Position numbers and translations under genes: made by a program. From positions 1 to 64,000 of the forward strand of contig NZ_BCVC01000008.1 in NCBI RefSeq assembly GCF_001591545.1: a DNA stretch of 64,000 nt. The letters are read 5' to 3'. Below the pieces are notes generated by a model. It ran no database searches. It worked only from the letters and a program-made list of their open reading frames with translations, and had not been told where the DNA came from. The stretch's first letter is position 1. Every line of letters starts with the position of its first letter. This document shows, in pieces, positions 20,126 to 34,716 of this stretch. The DNA is from Lederbergia lenta NBRC 16444. GTDB lineage: Bacteria > Bacillota > Bacilli > Bacillales > Bacillaceae_C.

Positions 20126-23100
20126 TTGACAGGTCAACTAGTTCAGTACGGACGGCACCGCCAGCGCAGAAGCTTTGCGCGTATTAGTGAAGTATTGGAG
20201 CTGCCGAACCTTATCGAAATCCAATCTTCTTCTTACCAATGGTTTCTTGATGAGGGCTTAAAGGAAATGTTCCAAGATATCTCCCCAATTGAAGATTTTG
20301 CCGGAAATCTTTCATTGGAATTTATTGATTATAGTCTCGGCGAACCTAAGTATTCCGTTGATGAATCAAAAGAGCGTGACGCTACTTATTCCGCTCCACT
20401 TCGTGTGAAATTGCGCCTTGTGAATAAAGAAACTGGGGAAGTAAAAGACCAGGATGTATTTATGGGTGATTTTCCGTTGATGACAGAAATGGGTACTTTT
20501 ATCATTAATGGAGCTGAACGTGTCATTGTATCCCAGCTCGTTCGATCACCGAGCGTCTATTACAGCGGAAAACTCGATAAAAACGGAAGGAAAGGCTTTA
20601 CTGCTACAGTTATTCCTAACCGTGGAGCTTGGCTGGAATATGAAACGGATGCCAAAGACGTGGTTTACGTTCGGATTGATCGTACACGGAAACTGCCGGT
20701 AACGGTTCTTTTGCGTGCACTCGGTTTTGGCTCTGATCAAGAAATCATCGATTTGATAGGTGATAACGAATATCTCCAAAACACACTAGAAAAAGATAAT
20801 ACAGAAAGTGTCGAAAAAGCTTTGTTGGAGATCTATGAGCGACTTCGCCCAGGTGAACCTCCAACAGTAGAAAACGCTAAAAGTTTGCTAGTATCTAGAT
20901 TCTTTGATCCGAAACGTTACGATCTAGCAAATGTGGGTCGTTATAAGCTTAATAAAAAGCTTCATATTAAAAATCGTCTATTCGGTCAACGGATCGCTGA
21001 AACATTAGCTGATCCTGAAACAGGCGAAATCATTGTAGAAAAAGGTACATTACTTGATCGTCGTACACTGGATAAAATACTTCCAAATCTCGAAAATGGA
21101 GCTGGCTTTAAAAGCTTTGACCAACAAGGTGGATTATTGGAAGAGGATGTAATTGTCCAATCCATTAAAATTTATGCTCCTTATGACGAAGATGAAAATG
21201 TAATTAATGTTATTGGCAATGCATACGTGGATGATCTTACAAAAAATATCACTCCAGCCGATATCATTTCATCTATTAGTTACTTCTTCGACTTATTATA
21301 TGGTGTCGGAGATACTGATGATATAGACCACTTAGGTAATCGTCGTCTTCGTTCTGTTGGGGAATTGTTGCAAAATCAATTTAGAATTGGTTTATCGCGA
21401 ATGGAACGTGTAGTGCGAGAGCGTATGTCTATTCAAGACATTAACACGATCACACCACAACAGTTAATTAATATTCGTCCCGTAATTGCATCTATTAAAG
21501 AGTTTTTTGGTAGTTCTCAGCTATCACAGTTCATGGACCAAACCAACCCGCTAGCAGAATTGACTCATAAACGTCGTTTGTCAGCACTAGGGCCAGGAGG
21601 GTTAACTCGTGAACGTGCAGGGATGGAAGTTCGTGACGTTCATTATTCTCACTATGGACGTATGTGTCCGATTGAAACTCCTGAGGGTCCGAACATTGGG
21701 TTGATCAACTCATTATCATCATTTGCCAAGGTGAATCGCTTTGGTTTTATTGAAACGCCGTATCGCCGAGTCGATCCTGAGACTGGATTAGTAACGTCTC
21801 AAATTGACTATTTGACAGCAGATGAAGAAGATAATTATGTTGTTGCTCAAGCGAATGCTCCACTTTCTGATGAAGGTGCATTTATAAATGATGAAGTAAT
21901 ATCACGTTTTCGTGGTGAAAACACTGTTGTTAAAAGAGATCGAATTGATTATATGGATGTATCTCCAAAGCAAGTTGTCTCAGCTGCGACAGCATGTATT
22001 CCATTTTTAGAAAACGATGACTCCAACCGTGCACTAATGGGAGCGAACATGCAGAGGCAAGCAGTTCCCCTTATGCAACCAGAAGCTCCACTTGTTGGAA
22101 CTGGGATGGAACATGTGTCAGCGAAGGATTCCGGTGCAGCAGTAATATGTAAGCATGATGGAATCGTTGAGCATGTTGAATCACGGGAAGTTTGGGTAAG
22201 ACGTATTCAAGCTATTGATGGCCAAGAGATAAAAGGCGATTTAGATAAATATCGCATGCAGAAATTTATCCGTTCAAACCAAGGGACATGCTATAATCAA
22301 CGTCCAATTGTTGATATAGGAGATCGAGTCACTAAAGGCGAAATTATCGGTGACGGTCCTTCTATGGATAAAGGGGAACTTGCATTAGGTAGAAATGTGC
22401 TTATCGCGTTTATGACATGGGAAGGCTATAACTATGAGGATGCAATCATCATGAGTGAACGCCTTGTCAAGGATGATGTGTATACATCGATTCATATTGA
22501 AGAGTACGAATCGGAAGCGCGTGATACGAAACTTGGACCGGAAGAAATGACTCGTGATATTCCGAACGTTGGTGAAGATGCACTTCGTAATCTTGATGAT
22601 CGTGGAATTATCCGTATTGGTGCTGAAGTTAGAGATGGTGATTTACTTGTAGGAAAGGTAACTCCTAAAGGTGTTACTGAATTGACTGCAGAAGAACGTC
22701 TATTGCATGCTATCTTTGGTGAGAAAGCGCGCGAAGTCCGTGATACATCATTGCGTGTCCCTCATGGCGGCGGCGGGATTGTCCTAGATGTGAAAGTCTT
22801 TAACCGTGAAGATGGCGATGAGCTTCCACCGGGTGTAAACCAATTAGTTCGTGTTTATATTGTTCAAAAAAGAAAGATCTCCGAGGGAGACAAAATGGCA
22901 GGTCGCCACGGTAACAAAGGTGTAATTTCCAAAATCCTTCCAGAAGAGGATATGCCTTATATGCCAGATGGCACTCCAGTGGATGTCATGTTAAACCCAC
23001 TAGGTGTACCATCTCGGATGAACATTGGTCAAGTGTTGGAAATGCACTTAGGTATGGCTGCTAGACATCTCGGTCTTCATATGGCATCACCTGTATTTGA

Positions 23101-23680
23101 TGGTGCAACAGAAGAAGATGTGTGGGAAACCATTGAAGAGGCAGGTATGGCTCGTGATGCAAAAACTGTACTTTATGATGGTCGTACTGGTGAAGCCTTT
23201 GACAACCGTGTATCTGTAGGTATTATGTATCTAATTAAGCTTGCGCATATGGTCGATGATAAGCTTCATGCGAGATCGACTGGACCTTACTCGCTCGTTA
23301 CGCAACAACCACTTGGAGGAAAAGCCCAATTTGGTGGACAGCGTTTTGGAGAGATGGAAGTGTGGGCGCTTGAAGCATATGGAGCAGCTTACACACTTCA
23401 AGAGATTCTTACTGTTAAATCGGATGACGTCGTTGGTCGTGTGAAAACATATGAAGCGATTGTAAAAGGCGAAAACGTGCCTGAGCCAGGTGTGCCTGAA
23501 TCGTTTAAAGTATTAATTAAAGAATTACAAAGTTTAGGCTTAGATGTCAAAATACTTTCAGGTGATGAACAAGAAATTGAAATGCGTGATCTGGAAGATG
23601 AAGATGATGCTCATCAAGCTGACACATTAAATATTGCACCGGATACGAAAGTGGAAGAAACTGCTGCATCTAAAGAATAA
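20126..23680 (+). CDS. rpoB: DNA-directed RNA polymerase subunit beta
   Basis: RpoB forms half of the RNA polymerase active-center cleft. The 1184-aa protein begins at TTG 20126 ([21 protein letters not shown]), 6 nt after GAGGGGTG; the GTG at 20117 is part of that site. The rifampicin region reads [20 protein letters not shown] and continues with [12 protein letters not shown], the sensitive-type sequence. The C-terminus ends in an acidic tail typical of Bacillus. rpoC follows after 55 nt. Confidence 0.97.
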   Translation: MTGQLVQYGRHRQRRSFARISEVLELPNLIEIQSSSYQWFLDEGLKEMFQDISPIEDFAGNLSLEFIDYSLGEPKYSVDESKERDATYSAPLRVKLRLVNKETGEVKDQDVFMGDFPLMTEMGTFIINGAERVIVSQLVRSPSVYYSGKLDKNGRKGFTATVIPNRGAWLEYETDAKDVVYVRIDRTRKLPVTVLLRALGFGSDQEIIDLIGDNEYLQNTLEKDNTESVEKALLEIYERLRPGEPPTVENAKSLLVSRFFDPKRYDLANVGRYKLNKKLHIKNRLFGQRIAETLADPETGEIIVEKGTLLDRRTLDKILPNLENGAGFKSFDQQGGLLEEDVIVQSIKIYAPYDEDENVINVIGNAYVDDLTKNITPADIISSISYFFDLLYGVGDTDDIDHLGNRRLRSVGELLQNQFRIGLSRMERVVRERMSIQDINTITPQQLINIRPVIASIKEFFGSSQLSQFMDQTNPLAELTHKRRLSALGPGGLTRERAGMEVRDVHYSHYGRMCPIETPEGPNIGLINSLSSFAKVNRFGFIETPYRRVDPETGLVTSQIDYLTADEEDNYVVAQANAPLSDEGAFINDEVISRFRGENTVVKRDRIDYMDVSPKQVVSAATACIPFLENDDSNRALMGANMQRQAVPLMQPEAPLVGTGMEHVSAKDSGAAVICKHDGIVEHVESREVWVRRIQAIDGQEIKGDLDKYRMQKFIRSNQGTCYNQRPIVDIGDRVTKGEIIGDGPSMDKGELALGRNVLIAFMTWEGYNYEDAIIMSERLVKDDVYTSIHIEEYESEARDTKLGPEEMTRDIPNVGEDALRNLDDRGIIRIGAEVRDGDLLVGKVTPKGVTELTAEERLLHAIFGEKAREVRDTSLRVPHGGGGIVLDVKVFNREDGDELPPGVNQLVRVYIVQKRKISEGDKMAGRHGNKGVISKILPEEDMPYMPDGTPVDVMLNPLGVPSRMNIGQVLEMHLGMAARHLGLHMASPVFDGATEEDVWETIEEAGMARDAKTVLYDGRTGEAFDNRVSVGIMYLIKLAHMVDDKLHARSTGPYSLVTQQPLGGKAQFGGQRFGEMEVWALEAYGAAYTLQEILTVKSDDVVGRVKTYEAIVKGENVPEPGVPESFKVLIKELQSLGLDVKILSGDEQEIEMRDLEDEDDAHQADTLNIAPDTKVEETAASKE

Positions 23681-23735
23681 TGTTGAATGCAAGCAATAAG
23701 GGTAGAACCTGTAGACGAAAAGGGAGGTAGGCCCC

Positions 23736-26700
23736 TTGCTGGATGTAAACAATTTTGAGTATATGAAAATCGGCCTTGCTTCACCGGATAAAATCCGATC
23801 CTGGTCTTTTGGAGAAGTGAAAAAGCCGGAAACAATCAACTATCGTACTTTAAAACCAGAAAAAGATGGCTTATTCTGTGAACGAATATTCGGTCCTACA
23901 AAGGATTGGGAATGTCATTGCGGAAAGTATAAGCGAGTCCGTTATAAAGGTGTTGTCTGTGACCGTTGTGGAGTAGAAGTAACTAGAGCAAAGGTTCGTC
24001 GTGAGAGAATGGGGCATATTGAATTAGCTGCCCCTGTTTCCCACATATGGTATTTCAAAGGGATTCCTAGTCGGATGGGACTTATTCTAGATATGTCACC
24101 TAGGGCTCTTGAAGAGATTATTTACTTTGCTTCTTATGTTGTTACAGATGTTGGTGATACAACTTTAGATAAGAAACAGTTGTTATCTGAAAGAGAGTAT
24201 CGAGCATACCGTGAGAAATACGGTGCGACATTCCAAGCAGCAATGGGTGCTGAAGCTATTAAGAAGCTTTTGCAAGACATTGATTTGGAAAAAGAAGTGG
24301 CTCAATTAAAAGAAGAATTGAAAACTGCACAAGGGCAACGACGCACAAGAGCTATTAAAAGACTTGAGGTGCTCGAAGCTTTCCGTCATTCTGGGAATTT
24401 CCCGGATTGGATGATTCTAGATGTTTTACCGGTTATTCCTCCAGAATTGCGACCAATGGTTCAATTAGAAGGTGGCCGATTCGCGACATCTGACCTAAAT
24501 GATCTATATCGTAGGGTTATCAACCGGAATAATCGATTGAAAAGATTATTGGATCTTGGTGCTCCAGGGATTATTGTGCAAAACGAAAAACGTATGCTCC
24601 AAGAAGCAGTGGATGCTTTGATTGATAATGGTAGAAGAGGCCGTCCTGTTACAGGACCGGGAAATCGACCGTTAAAATCACTTTCACACATGCTGAAAGG
24701 AAAACAAGGTCGTTTCCGTCAAAACTTACTTGGAAAACGTGTGGATTATTCAGGTCGATCTGTAATTGTCGTTGGACCGAACTTGAAAATGTACCAATGT
24801 GGACTTCCAAAGGAAATGGCTCTTGAACTATTCAAACCTTTTGTTATGAAGGAGCTAGTTGAAAAAGGCCTTGCACATAATATTAAAAGCGCCAAAAGAA
24901 AAATTGAACGAATTCATCCTGAGGTTTGGGACGTACTTGAAGAAGTTATTCGCGAGCACCCAGTATTATTAAACAGGGCACCGACACTTCATAGACTTGG
25001 TATTCAAGCATTTGAACCAACGCTTGTTGAAGGAAGAGCAATCCGTCTTCACCCACTAGTATGTACGGCTTATAATGCGGACTTTGACGGTGACCAAATG
25101 GCAGTGCATGTGCCTTTGTCTGCGGAAGCACAAGCAGAAGCACGTATTCTTATGCTAGCTGCCCAAAACATTTTGAACCCAAGAGATGGTAAGCCGGTCG
25201 TTACACCGTCACAAGATATGGTGTTGGGTAACTACTATCTAACGCTCGAACGTAAAAATGCGGACGGCGAAGGGATGATTTTTAAAGATACGAATGAAGC
25301 TCTGATTGCATACCAAAACGGATATGTTCATCTTCACTCACGGATAGCTGTCCGTGCGGATTCGTTAATCAATGAGAGATTTACGGAAGAACAGAGAAAG
25401 CAATTACTTGTTACAACTGTGGGCAAACTTGTTTTCAATGAAATATTGCCGCCGTCATTCCCGTTCATTAACGAACCAACAAACGAGAATTTGGAAGGAA
25501 ATACACCAGATAAATACTTTATAGAACCGTCAACCAATGTTGCGGAGTTTATTAAACAACAACCGCTTATTGAACCGTTCAAAAAGAAAATTTTAGGTAA
25601 TATTATTGCGGAAATTTTTAAGAGATTCCATATCACAGAGACATCAAAAATGCTTGATCGTATGAAAAACCTTGGATTTAAGTACTCGACAAAAGCTGGT
25701 ATTACTGTTGGAGTATCTGACATTGTAGTTTTAGCTGAAAAAGAGACACTCTTAAACGATGCGCAAGAGAAAGTTGATAATGTACTAAAACAATTTAAAC
25801 GGGGTCTTATTACTGACGAAGAGCGTTATGATCGTGTCATTTCTATTTGGAGTGCTGTCAAAGATACGATTCAGAATAAATTAATGAAAACATTAGACAA
25901 CTTGAATCCTATTTATATGATGAGTGATTCTGGAGCAAGGGGTAACGCATCAAACTTTACGCAGCTAGCTGGTATGCGGGGCTTGATGGCTAACCCGGCT
26001 GGACGAATCATCGAATTACCGATCAAATCAAGTTTTAGAGAAGGATTAACAGTCCTTGAGTACTTTATCTCTACACATGGTGCTCGTAAAGGGTTAGCTG
26101 ATACTGCTCTTAAAACTGCGGACTCTGGTTATTTAACTAGAAGACTTGTTGATGTAGCTCAAGATGTAATCATTCGGGAAGATGATTGTGGTACAGATAA
26201 AGGATTACTTGTTGCGTCGTTGAAAGATGGAACAGAGATAATCGAGCCGCTGGAAGAGCGACTAATTGGACGTCATGCACGGAAGAAAATCATTCATCCA
26301 GAAACAGGCGCTGTACTTGTTACAGAGAACGAATTGATTCATGAAGACTTAGCTAAAGAAGTAGTTAACGCTGGAATCGAAGAAGTATGGATTAGATCTG
26401 CATTTACATGTAATACTCGTCATGGCGTATGTAAAAAATGTTACGGACGTAACTTGGCAACTGGAACAGTAGTTGATGTAGGAGAAGCTGTAGGTATTAT
26501 TGCTGCACAATCCATTGGTGAACCAGGAACTCAGTTGACGATGCGTACATTCCATACGGGAGGCGTAGCTGGAGACGATATTACTCAAGGTCTTCCGAGA
26601 ATCCAAGAGTTGTTCGAAGCGCGTAACCCGAAAGGTCAAGCAGTCATTACTGAAATTAGTGGGGTAGTTACCGCTATTACAGAAGGACGAGATCGCCAGC

Positions 26701-27326
26701 AAGAAATTGTTGTTCAAAGCGAAATAGATAGCCGGACATACACAGCTCCTTACACAGCTCGCTTAAAAGTAGCGGTCAATGATGAAGTAGAGCGAGGTCA
26801 AGTATTGACGGAAGGTTCGATAGATCCAAAAGAGCTTCTGCAAGTTCGGGATGTCTCGGCAGTACAAGAATACTTGTTACTGGAAGTTCAAAAGGTATAT
26901 CGTATGCAAGGTGTTGAAATTGGTGATAAACACGTAGAAGTAATGGTTCGCCAAATGCTTCGAAAAGTGCGGGTCGCTGATGCTGGGAATACAGATGTAT
27001 TGCCAGGAACACTTCTCGATGTACATCAATTTACTGATGCCAACGAAAAGGCATTGCTTGAAGGAAAGCAACCTGCAACAGGTCGTCCAGTACTTCTTGG
27101 AATTACAAAGGCGTCACTTGAGACAGATTCATTCTTGTCCGCCGCATCCTTCCAAGAGACGACAAGAGTATTAACAGATGCAGCTATCAAAGGCAAGCGC
27201 GACGAACTATTAGGACTAAAAGAAAATGTTATTATTGGTAAGTTAGTTCCTGCTGGAACGGGTATGCAACGTTATAGAAAAGCTGTCTCGATTATGGCGG
27301 GAGAAGAAGTACCAAACGCTGAGTAA
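23736..27326 (+). CDS. rpoC: DNA-directed RNA polymerase subunit beta'
   Basis: RpoC supplies the catalytic Mg-binding loop. The 1196-aa protein starts at TTG 23736 ([21 protein letters not shown]) after GGGAGG. It shows the N-terminal zinc ribbon ([19 protein letters not shown]), the catalytic [16 protein letters not shown], the bridge-helix/trigger-loop region ([17 protein letters not shown]) and the second zinc site with [11 protein letters not shown]. It ends in a strong terminator. Confidence 0.97.
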   Translation: MLDVNNFEYMKIGLASPDKIRSWSFGEVKKPETINYRTLKPEKDGLFCERIFGPTKDWECHCGKYKRVRYKGVVCDRCGVEVTRAKVRRERMGHIELAAPVSHIWYFKGIPSRMGLILDMSPRALEEIIYFASYVVTDVGDTTLDKKQLLSEREYRAYREKYGATFQAAMGAEAIKKLLQDIDLEKEVAQLKEELKTAQGQRRTRAIKRLEVLEAFRHSGNFPDWMILDVLPVIPPELRPMVQLEGGRFATSDLNDLYRRVINRNNRLKRLLDLGAPGIIVQNEKRMLQEAVDALIDNGRRGRPVTGPGNRPLKSLSHMLKGKQGRFRQNLLGKRVDYSGRSVIVVGPNLKMYQCGLPKEMALELFKPFVMKELVEKGLAHNIKSAKRKIERIHPEVWDVLEEVIREHPVLLNRAPTLHRLGIQAFEPTLVEGRAIRLHPLVCTAYNADFDGDQMAVHVPLSAEAQAEARILMLAAQNILNPRDGKPVVTPSQDMVLGNYYLTLERKNADGEGMIFKDTNEALIAYQNGYVHLHSRIAVRADSLINERFTEEQRKQLLVTTVGKLVFNEILPPSFPFINEPTNENLEGNTPDKYFIEPSTNVAEFIKQQPLIEPFKKKILGNIIAEIFKRFHITETSKMLDRMKNLGFKYSTKAGITVGVSDIVVLAEKETLLNDAQEKVDNVLKQFKRGLITDEERYDRVISIWSAVKDTIQNKLMKTLDNLNPIYMMSDSGARGNASNFTQLAGMRGLMANPAGRIIELPIKSSFREGLTVLEYFISTHGARKGLADTALKTADSGYLTRRLVDVAQDVIIREDDCGTDKGLLVASLKDGTEIIEPLEERLIGRHARKKIIHPETGAVLVTENELIHEDLAKEVVNAGIEEVWIRSAFTCNTRHGVCKKCYGRNLATGTVVDVGEAVGIIAAQSIGEPGTQLTMRTFHTGGVAGDDITQGLPRIQELFEARNPKGQAVITEISGVVTAITEGRDRQQEIVVQSEIDSRTYTAPYTARLKVAVNDEVERGQVLTEGSIDPKELLQVRDVSAVQEYLLLEVQKVYRMQGVEIGDKHVEVMVRQMLRKVRVADAGNTDVLPGTLLDVHQFTDANEKALLEGKQPATGRPVLLGITKASLETDSFLSAASFQETTRVLTDAAIKGKRDELLGLKENVIIGKLVPAGTGMQRYRKAVSIMAGEEVPNAE

Positions 27327-27340
27327 TATTAAATGCATAA

Positions 27341-27368
27341 GCGCCGGCTTTATGCCGGCGCATCATTT
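27341..27368 (+). terminator. Terminator after rpoC
   Basis: A perfect 8-bp GC-rich stem, GCGCCGGC (27341-27348) with GCCGGCGC (27354-27361), is followed by a moderately T-rich tail (ATCATTTT). Confidence 0.75.
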
Positions 27369-27402
27369 TAGAGAATAACCTTTGAAAAGAATGTAATATC
27401 TA

Positions 27403-27431
27403 TTGACTTTAAAAAATTCAGATGTTACTAT
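27403..27431 (+). promoter_or_regulatory. Promoter of the str operon (rplGB-rpsL-rpsG-fusA)
   Basis: TTGACT (27403-27408), 17-nt spacer and TACTAT (27426-27431), about 48 nt before rplGB and after the rpoC terminator. Confidence 0.6.
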
Positions 27432-27479
27432 ATTCAAGGTGCTCCTATCATTAACCTGTTACTTTGGAGGATATGCAAA

Positions 27480-27728
27480 TTGTCTTATGAAAAAGTGGTG
27501 CAGGCATCAAATCTAATTGTAGGAACGAAACAAACAGTAAGAGCTCTTAAATCAGGACATGTTGTGGAAGTTTATGTGGCTCTGGATGCAGATCCGCGTA
27601 TTACTGATAGCATTATCTTTACAGCGAATGAATTGAATGTACCTGTAATTAAGGTGGATTCTATGAAGAAGTTAGGAAGAGCATGCGGTATTGATGTAGG
27701 AGCAACAACTGTTGCCATTATCCAATAG
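27480..27728 (+). CDS. rplGB: L7Ae-family kink-turn RNA-binding protein YbxF
   Basis: The 82-aa protein belongs to the L7Ae/L30e family; the B. subtilis homologue binds kink-turn RNA and associates with ribosomes. Visible blocks are GTKQTVRALKSGHV, VALDADPRI and LGRACGIDVGA. The start is TTG 27480 after GGAGG. It is conserved just before rpsL in Bacillales; its exact ribosomal role is unclear. Confidence 0.9.
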   Translation: MSYEKVVQASNLIVGTKQTVRALKSGHVVEVYVALDADPRITDSIIFTANELNVPVIKVDSMKKLGRACGIDVGATTVAIIQ

Positions 27729-27832
27729 AGGTGTTTTTGCAGTGACATAAACTGTAGAAACTTGTTTTTTTGCCCTAAAAAGAACCACCTGGATGTGTGG
27801 GCTTATAAGAAAAGATGAAAGGAGGAACAAAC

Positions 27833-28252
27833 ATGCCTACTATTAATCAATTAGTACGTAAACCAAGAAAGACAAAAGTAACTACTTCTGACTCACCTGC
27901 ACTTAACAAAGGCTATAACAGCTTTAAGAAAGCAAACACGAATGTATCTTCACCACAAAAACGCGGTGTATGTACTCGTGTTGGTACAATGACTCCGAAG
28001 AAGCCAAACTCGGCACTTCGTAAATATGCTCGTGTTCGTTTAACTAACGGAATTGAGGTAACGGCTTATATCCCTGGTATCGGTCATAACCTACAAGAAC
28101 ATAGTGTTGTACTTATTCGCGGCGGCCGTGTAAAAGACTTACCGGGTGTACGTTATCACATCGTACGTGGTGCACTTGATACTGCTGGTGTTGAAAACCG
28201 TAAACAAAGCCGTTCTAAATATGGCGCTAAGCGTCCGAAAGAAAAAAAGTAA
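27833..28252 (+). CDS. rpsL: 30S ribosomal protein S12
   Basis: S12 sits at the decoding center and controls accuracy. The 139-aa protein starts at ATG 27833 ([13 protein letters not shown]); the ATG at 27815 precedes the ribosome binding site. The streptomycin-determining stretches [11 protein letters not shown] and [12 protein letters not shown] are the wild-type form. The 104-nt gap before it holds a small hairpin (CCAC...GTGG around 27783-27799) of unknown role. Confidence 0.97.
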   Translation: MPTINQLVRKPRKTKVTTSDSPALNKGYNSFKKANTNVSSPQKRGVCTRVGTMTPKKPNSALRKYARVRLTNGIEVTAYIPGIGHNLQEHSVVLIRGGRVKDLPGVRYHIVRGALDTAGVENRKQSRSKYGAKRPKEKK

Positions 28253-28293
28253 ATCATTAAAACTTATAGTTTTGTTTGAAAGGAGGAAATCTA

Positions 28294-28764
28294 ATGCCAC
28301 GAAAAGGACCTGTTGCAAAAAGAGATGTATTGCCTGATCCGATTTATAATTCTAAGATTGTTACACGTTTAATCAACAAGCTTATGGTAGATGGAAAAAG
28401 AGGTAAAGCTCAATCTATTATTTACTCTGCATTCGATACTATCCAAGAACGTTCAGGTAAGGATCCAATGGAAGTATTTGACCAAGCTCTTAAAAACATC
28501 ATGCCAGTATTAGAGGTAAAAGCACGCCGTGTTGGTGGAGCAAACTATCAAGTACCGGTTGAAGTACGTCCTGAAAGACGTTCAACGCTTGGACTTCGTT
28601 GGTTAGTAAACTACTCTCGCCAACGTGGAGAAAAAACGATGGAAGAGCGTCTTGCTAATGAAATTCTTGATGCTACTAATAGCACTGGTGCAGCTGTTAA
28701 AAAACGTGAGGAAACTCATAAAATGGCGGAAGCAAACAAAGCATTTGCTCATTATCGCTGGTAA
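28294..28764 (+). CDS. rpsG: 30S ribosomal protein S7
   Basis: S7 nucleates assembly of the 30S head and contacts E-site tRNA. The 156-aa protein starts at ATG 28294 ([17 protein letters not shown]) after AAAGGAGG. It has the conserved block [21 protein letters not shown] and the normal length. It lies between rpsL and fusA as in all Bacilli. Confidence 0.97.
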   Translation: MPRKGPVAKRDVLPDPIYNSKIVTRLINKLMVDGKRGKAQSIIYSAFDTIQERSGKDPMEVFDQALKNIMPVLEVKARRVGGANYQVPVEVRPERRSTLGLRWLVNYSRQRGEKTMEERLANEILDATNSTGAAVKKREETHKMAEANKAFAHYRW

Positions 28765-28817
28765 GTTGAATTTAAGGGATATCACTATATACTCATCCTA
28801 GGAAGGAGAAATACGAA

Positions 28818-30896
28818 ATGGCTAGAGAGTTCTCCTTAGAAAAGACTCGTAATATCGGGATTATGGCTCATATTGATGCCGGAAAAACAACAACAACCGA
28901 ACGTATTCTTTTCTATACAGGACGTATCCATAAAATTGGGGAAACTCATGAAGGTGCGTCACAAATGGACTGGATGGAACAGGAACAGGAACGCGGTATC
29001 ACTATTACATCTGCAGCAACAACTGCACAATGGAAAGGTCACCGTGTTAACATCATTGACACACCTGGACACGTAGACTTCACTGTTGAAGTTGAACGTT
29101 CATTGCGTGTTCTTGATGGAGCTGTAACTGTACTTGACGCTCAATCAGGCGTTGAGCCCCAAACTGAAACAGTTTGGCGCCAGGCTACTACTTATGGTGT
29201 TCCACGTATTGTATTTGTTAATAAAATGGATAAAACAGGTGCGGACTTCCTTTATTCTGTAGGTACTCTTCGTGATCGTTTAATGGCAAACGCTCATCCA
29301 ATCCAACTTCCGATTGGTGCAGAAGACACTTTCAGAGGGATGGTTGACCTTGTAGAAATGAAAGCTTGGTTCTATGAAGGAGATACAGCTCTTGATGCTG
29401 TTGAAGGAGAAATTCCTGAAGACCTTCAAGAACAAGCCGAAGAGCTTCGAGGAAACTTAGTTGAAGCCGTGGCTGATTTTGACGAAGAATTAATGATGAA
29501 ATACCTCGAAGGAGAAGAAATCTCCAACGAAGAACTGAAAAATGCAATCCGTGAAGCAACACTGAAAGTAGAATTTTACCCAGTGTTATGTGGAACAGCA
29601 TTTAAAAACAAAGGTGTTCAAAAGGTGCTTGACGCAGTAATTGATTACTTGCCAGCTCCGACTGACATCGCTGAAATGAAGGGAATTGTTCCAGGTACAG
29701 ACGAGGAAGTACTTCGTCCAGCTGACGACAACGCACCATTCTCAGCACTTGCATTTAAAGTAATGACTGATCCGTTTGTTGGACGCCTTACGTTCTTCCG
29801 TGTATATTCTGGAACATTGGACTCAGGTTCATATGTTCAGAACTCAACTAAAGGTAAACGTGAGCGTGTCGGTCGTATCCTACAAATGCATGCCAACCAC
29901 CGTGAAGAAATCTCTATTGTTCATAGTGGAGACATCGCAGCTGCGGTTGGATTGAAAGACACAGGTACAGGTGACACTTTATGTGATGAAAAGAATCTTG
30001 TTATTCTTGAATCAATGGAATTCCCTGAGCCAGTTATCTCGGTTGCAATTGAACCGAAATCAAAAGCGGATCAAGATAAAATGGGAACTGCTCTTGGTAA
30101 ACTTCAGGAAGAGGATCCGACTTTCCGTGCGGAAACGAACCCTGAAACAGGTCAAGTAGTTATCTCAGGAATGGGTGAACTTCACCTTGATATTCTTGTT
30201 GACCGTATGAAACGTGAGTTTAAAGTTGAAGCAAACGTAGGAGCTCCACAAGTATCTTACCGTGAAACTTTCCGCACAACTGCTGAAGTTGAAGGTAAAT
30301 TCATCCGTCAATCTGGTGGACGTGGACAATTCGGGCACGTTTGGATTGAATTCTCTCCAAACGAAGAAGGAAAAGGCTTCGAGTTTGAAAATGGTATTGT
30401 CGGTGGGGTTGTTCCGCGTGAATATGTACCTGCTGTAGAAGCTGGACTTAAAGATTCTATGGCTAACGGCGTTATTGCTGGTTATCCATTAATCGACGTG
30501 AAAGCAAAACTATTTGATGGTTCATACCATGATGTTGACTCAAACGAAATGGCGTTTAAAATTGCCGCTTCTATGGCACTTAAAAATGCAGCGAAAAAAT
30601 GTGACCCTGTTCTGCTTGAACCTCTAGTTAAAGTAGAAATTACAATGCCTGAGGAATATCTTGGAGATATTATGGGAGACGTTACATCTCGCCGCGGTCG
30701 TGTAGAAGGAATGGAAGCACGCGGTAATGCGCAAGTTGTAAAAGCATTTGTTCCACTTGCTGAAATGTTCGGATATGCTACATCACTTCGTTCTAATACG
30801 CAAGGACGTGGAACATATTCTATGCATTTCGATCATTATGAAGAAGTGCCAAAATCAATTGCTGCAGAAATTATTAAAAAGAATACTGGTGAATAA
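28818..30896 (+). CDS. fusA: Elongation factor G
   Basis: EF-G drives translocation and ribosome recycling by GTP hydrolysis. The 692-aa protein has G1 [10 protein letters not shown]3 DTPGH and G4 NKMDKTG, with domains II to V following. The region contacted by fusidic acid looks ordinary. It starts at ATG 28818 after AGGAAGGAG; tuf follows after a 129-nt structured gap. Confidence 0.97.
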   Translation: MAREFSLEKTRNIGIMAHIDAGKTTTTERILFYTGRIHKIGETHEGASQMDWMEQEQERGITITSAATTAQWKGHRVNIIDTPGHVDFTVEVERSLRVLDGAVTVLDAQSGVEPQTETVWRQATTYGVPRIVFVNKMDKTGADFLYSVGTLRDRLMANAHPIQLPIGAEDTFRGMVDLVEMKAWFYEGDTALDAVEGEIPEDLQEQAEELRGNLVEAVADFDEELMMKYLEGEEISNEELKNAIREATLKVEFYPVLCGTAFKNKGVQKVLDAVIDYLPAPTDIAEMKGIVPGTDEEVLRPADDNAPFSALAFKVMTDPFVGRLTFFRVYSGTLDSGSYVQNSTKGKRERVGRILQMHANHREEISIVHSGDIAAAVGLKDTGTGDTLCDEKNLVILESMEFPEPVISVAIEPKSKADQDKMGTALGKLQEEDPTFRAETNPETGQVVISGMGELHLDILVDRMKREFKVEANVGAPQVSYRETFRTTAEVEGKFIRQSGGRGQFGHVWIEFSPNEEGKGFEFENGIVGGVVPREYVPAVEAGLKDSMANGVIAGYPLIDVKAKLFDGSYHDVDSNEMAFKIAASMALKNAAKKCDPVLLEPLVKVEITMPEEYLGDIMGDVTSRRGRVEGMEARGNAQVVKAFVPLAEMFGYATSLRSNTQGRGTYSMHFDHYEEVPKSIAAEIIKKNTGE

Positions 30897-30942
30897 TTGA
30901 TTTTATGCAATTAATCAAGTATAACTACTATTAGATATGCAA

Positions 30943-30984
30943 AGTGCGGCTTTAGAGTTAAGTGAATTAACTTTAAGGCGCACT
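30943..30984 (+). promoter_or_regulatory. Large stem-loop between fusA and tuf
   Basis: AGTGCG (30943-30948) pairs with CGCACT (30979-30984), and inside it TAGAGTTAA pairs with TTAACTTTA around GTGAA. No T-run follows directly. It could be a processing or stability element separating EF-G from the more abundant EF-Tu. Confidence 0.55.
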
Positions 30985-31025
30985 GGCATACTTATTATTT
31001 TTTCAATTTAAAGGAGGATTTTCAA

Positions 31026-32213
<1,188 letters not shown>

Positions 32214-32223
32214 TAACTGTTTT

Positions 32224-32266
32224 AAAAAAAGAGCAAATGGACTACAATCCATTTGCTCTTTTTTGT
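32224..32266 (+). terminator. Strong terminator after tuf
   Basis: AGAGCAAATGG and CCATTTGCTCT form an 11-bp perfect stem flanked by A and T runs, with an 8-nt loop (ACTACAAT). It could work in both directions. Confidence 0.92.
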
Positions 32267-32538
32267 TTAAGAAATATATATGATGATTTTATTGAACTAT
32301 AAGATTATAAAGCTAATCTTCTGCCCTTGTATTTTATTAGTAATAACTTAGGTTGCCATTAAGGTTACTGTAGCAAATAACTTAAGTTTCTTATTTATTT
32401 TCGCTCCTATGAAATAAAAGATTCCACTAAAAGTAAATGTCATACAAGATTTTCAAATAAAACAAGTGCGTATTTTGAAAGAGTATATAACTAAGTTATT
32501 CATTTTTTTCTTCTATATAAATAGATTTAAATTTCTCC
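32267..32538 (+). other. AT-rich noncoding stretch between tuf and the S10 operon promoters
   Basis: About 270 nt with no supported reading frame or clear RNA structure. In B. subtilis a protein-coding gene (ybaC) lies in this gap; no trace of it is recognisable here. Confidence 0.5.
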
Positions 32539-32567
32539 TTGATTTTACTCGTTTAACTCTGTATAAT
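32539..32567 (+). promoter_or_regulatory. Upstream promoter of the S10 operon (P1)
   Basis: TTGATT (32539-32544), 17-nt spacer and perfect TATAAT (32562-32567). It lies 64 nt before a second equally good promoter. Confidence 0.7.
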
Positions 32568-32588
32568 CGTAGGGGTGTGAAAAACTAA

Positions 32589-33077
<489 letters not shown>

Positions 33078-33113
33078 TAAATAAATGATAAACATTAACA
33101 GGAGGTGTGACTC

Positions 33114-33743
33114 ATGACCAAAGGAATCTTAGGAAGAAAAATTGGAATGACGCAGGTATTTGCTGAAAACGGTGAATTAATCCCAGTTACAGTAATTGAA
33201 GCTGCTCCAAACGTTGTTCTTCAAAAGAAAACAATTGAAACTGATGGATATGAAGCAGTTCAGCTTGGTTTTGAAGATAAGCGTGAAAAGCTTGCTAACA
33301 AACCAGCTAAAGGACATTTTGCAAAAGCAAATTCTACTCCTAAGCGCTTCATCCGTGAATTTAACGGAGTAAACGTAGATGAGTACGAAGTTGGTCAAGA
33401 AGTCAAAGTTGATATTTTCGCTGAAGGCGATCTAGTAGACGTATCAGGAGTATCAAAAGGTAAAGGATTCCAAGGTGTTATTAAACGCCACGGACAATCT
33501 CGCGGACCTATGACACATGGTTCTCGTTTCCATCGTCGACCAGGTTCAATGGGACCTGTAGACCCAGCGCGCGTTTTCAAACAAAAGTTGTTACCAGGAC
33601 GCATGGGTGGAGAAAGAATCACTATTCAAAATCTGCCAATTGTTAAGGTTGATACAGACCGCAATGTAATTTTAGTTAAAGGGAACGTTCCTGGACCTAA
33701 AAAGGCATTGATTGAAATTAAAACTGGAATTAAAACGAAATAA
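33114..33743 (+). CDS. rplC: 50S ribosomal protein L3
   Basis: L3 is an early assembly protein whose long loop reaches the peptidyl transferase center. The 209-aa product shows [15 protein letters not shown] and the loop block [19 protein letters not shown]. It starts at ATG 33114 after AGGAGGTG. Confidence 0.97.
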   Translation: MTKGILGRKIGMTQVFAENGELIPVTVIEAAPNVVLQKKTIETDGYEAVQLGFEDKREKLANKPAKGHFAKANSTPKRFIREFNGVNVDEYEVGQEVKVDIFAEGDLVDVSGVSKGKGFQGVIKRHGQSRGPMTHGSRFHRRPGSMGPVDPARVFKQKLLPGRMGGERITIQNLPIVKVDTDRNVILVKGNVPGPKKALIEIKTGIKTK

Positions 33744-33771
33744 GAAAAGTTAAAGAAAGGAGGAAATAAGA

Positions 33772-34395
33772 ATGCCGAAAGTAGCATTATATAATCAAGC
33801 AGGCTCAAAGGTTGGCGATATCGACCTAAATGAATCTGTATTTGGTATTGAACCTAACAACGCAGTGTTGTTTGAAGCAATTGTTATGCAAAGAGCTTCA
33901 TTAAGACAAGGGACATCTAAAGTGAAAACTCGTGCAGAAGTACGTGGTGGTGGACGCAAACCATGGCGTCAAAAAGGAACAGGCCGTGCACGTCAAGGCT
34001 CTATCCGATCTCCACAATGGCGCGGTGGTGGAACAGTCTTTGGACCAGTTCCAAGAAGCTATAGCTATAAACTTCCTAAAAAGGTTCGTCGCTTAGCAAT
34101 TAAATCAGCTCTTTCTACAAAAATTTCAGAAGAAAGTCTACTAGTATTAGAAGCATTATCTTTTGACACACCAAAGACAAAAGAATTTGCTAGTGTCCTT
34201 GCTAACTTACCTGTTGGTAAAAAAGCATTGATTGTAACTGATACACTCGATGAGAACGTAGCACTTTCAGCAAGAAATATCCCAGGAGTGACAGTGGTTG
34301 ATGCTAACAACATTAGCGTATTAGATGTTGTTGGACATAATACATTGATCATGACGAAAGCCGCAGTTGAAAAAGTAGAGGAGGTGCTTGGATAA
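33772..34395 (+). CDS. rplD: 50S ribosomal protein L4
   Basis: L4 lines the peptide exit tunnel. The 207-aa protein contains the tunnel loop [19 protein letters not shown], of macrolide-sensitive type. In several bacteria L4 also represses the S10 operon. The stop overlaps the rplW start (TAATG). Confidence 0.97.
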   Translation: MPKVALYNQAGSKVGDIDLNESVFGIEPNNAVLFEAIVMQRASLRQGTSKVKTRAEVRGGGRKPWRQKGTGRARQGSIRSPQWRGGGTVFGPVPRSYSYKLPKKVRRLAIKSALSTKISEESLLVLEALSFDTPKTKEFASVLANLPVGKKALIVTDTLDENVALSARNIPGVTVVDANNISVLDVVGHNTLIMTKAAVEKVEEVLG

Positions 34396-34679
34396 TGGAT
34401 GTACGTGATGTTCTAAAGCGCCCCGTTATCACAGAACGTTCTATGGAGCTGACGGCTGAAAAGAAATATACGTTCGAAGTAGACGTTAAGGCGAATAAAA
34501 CACAAGTAAAAGATGCAGTTGAAAGCATCTTTGGCGTAAAAGTAGCCAAGGTTAACGTATTGAATTACAAAGGCAAGTTTAAGCGTATGGGCCGTTTCGG
34601 TGGTTATACAAATAAACGTCGTAAGGCAGTCGTTACTTTAACTCAAGATAGCAAAGAAATTGAATTCTTTGAAGTTTAA
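34395..34679 (+). CDS. rplW: 50S ribosomal protein L23
   Basis: L23 lies at the tunnel exit and docks trigger factor and SRP. The 94-aa protein shows [13 protein letters not shown] and [20 protein letters not shown]. It is translationally coupled to rplD by a 1-nt overlap. Confidence 0.96.
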   Translation: MDVRDVLKRPVITERSMELTAEKKYTFEVDVKANKTQVKDAVESIFGVKVAKVNVLNYKGKFKRMGRFGGYTNKRRKAVVTLTQDSKEIEFFEV

Positions 34680-34716
34680 TATAAGCTACAACTAAAAAAG
34701 TAGAGGAGGGAAAAAA

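Noticed and set aside
21500-21720. Rifampicin-resistance change in rpoB
   Set aside because: The resistance region shows the ordinary sensitive-type sequence.
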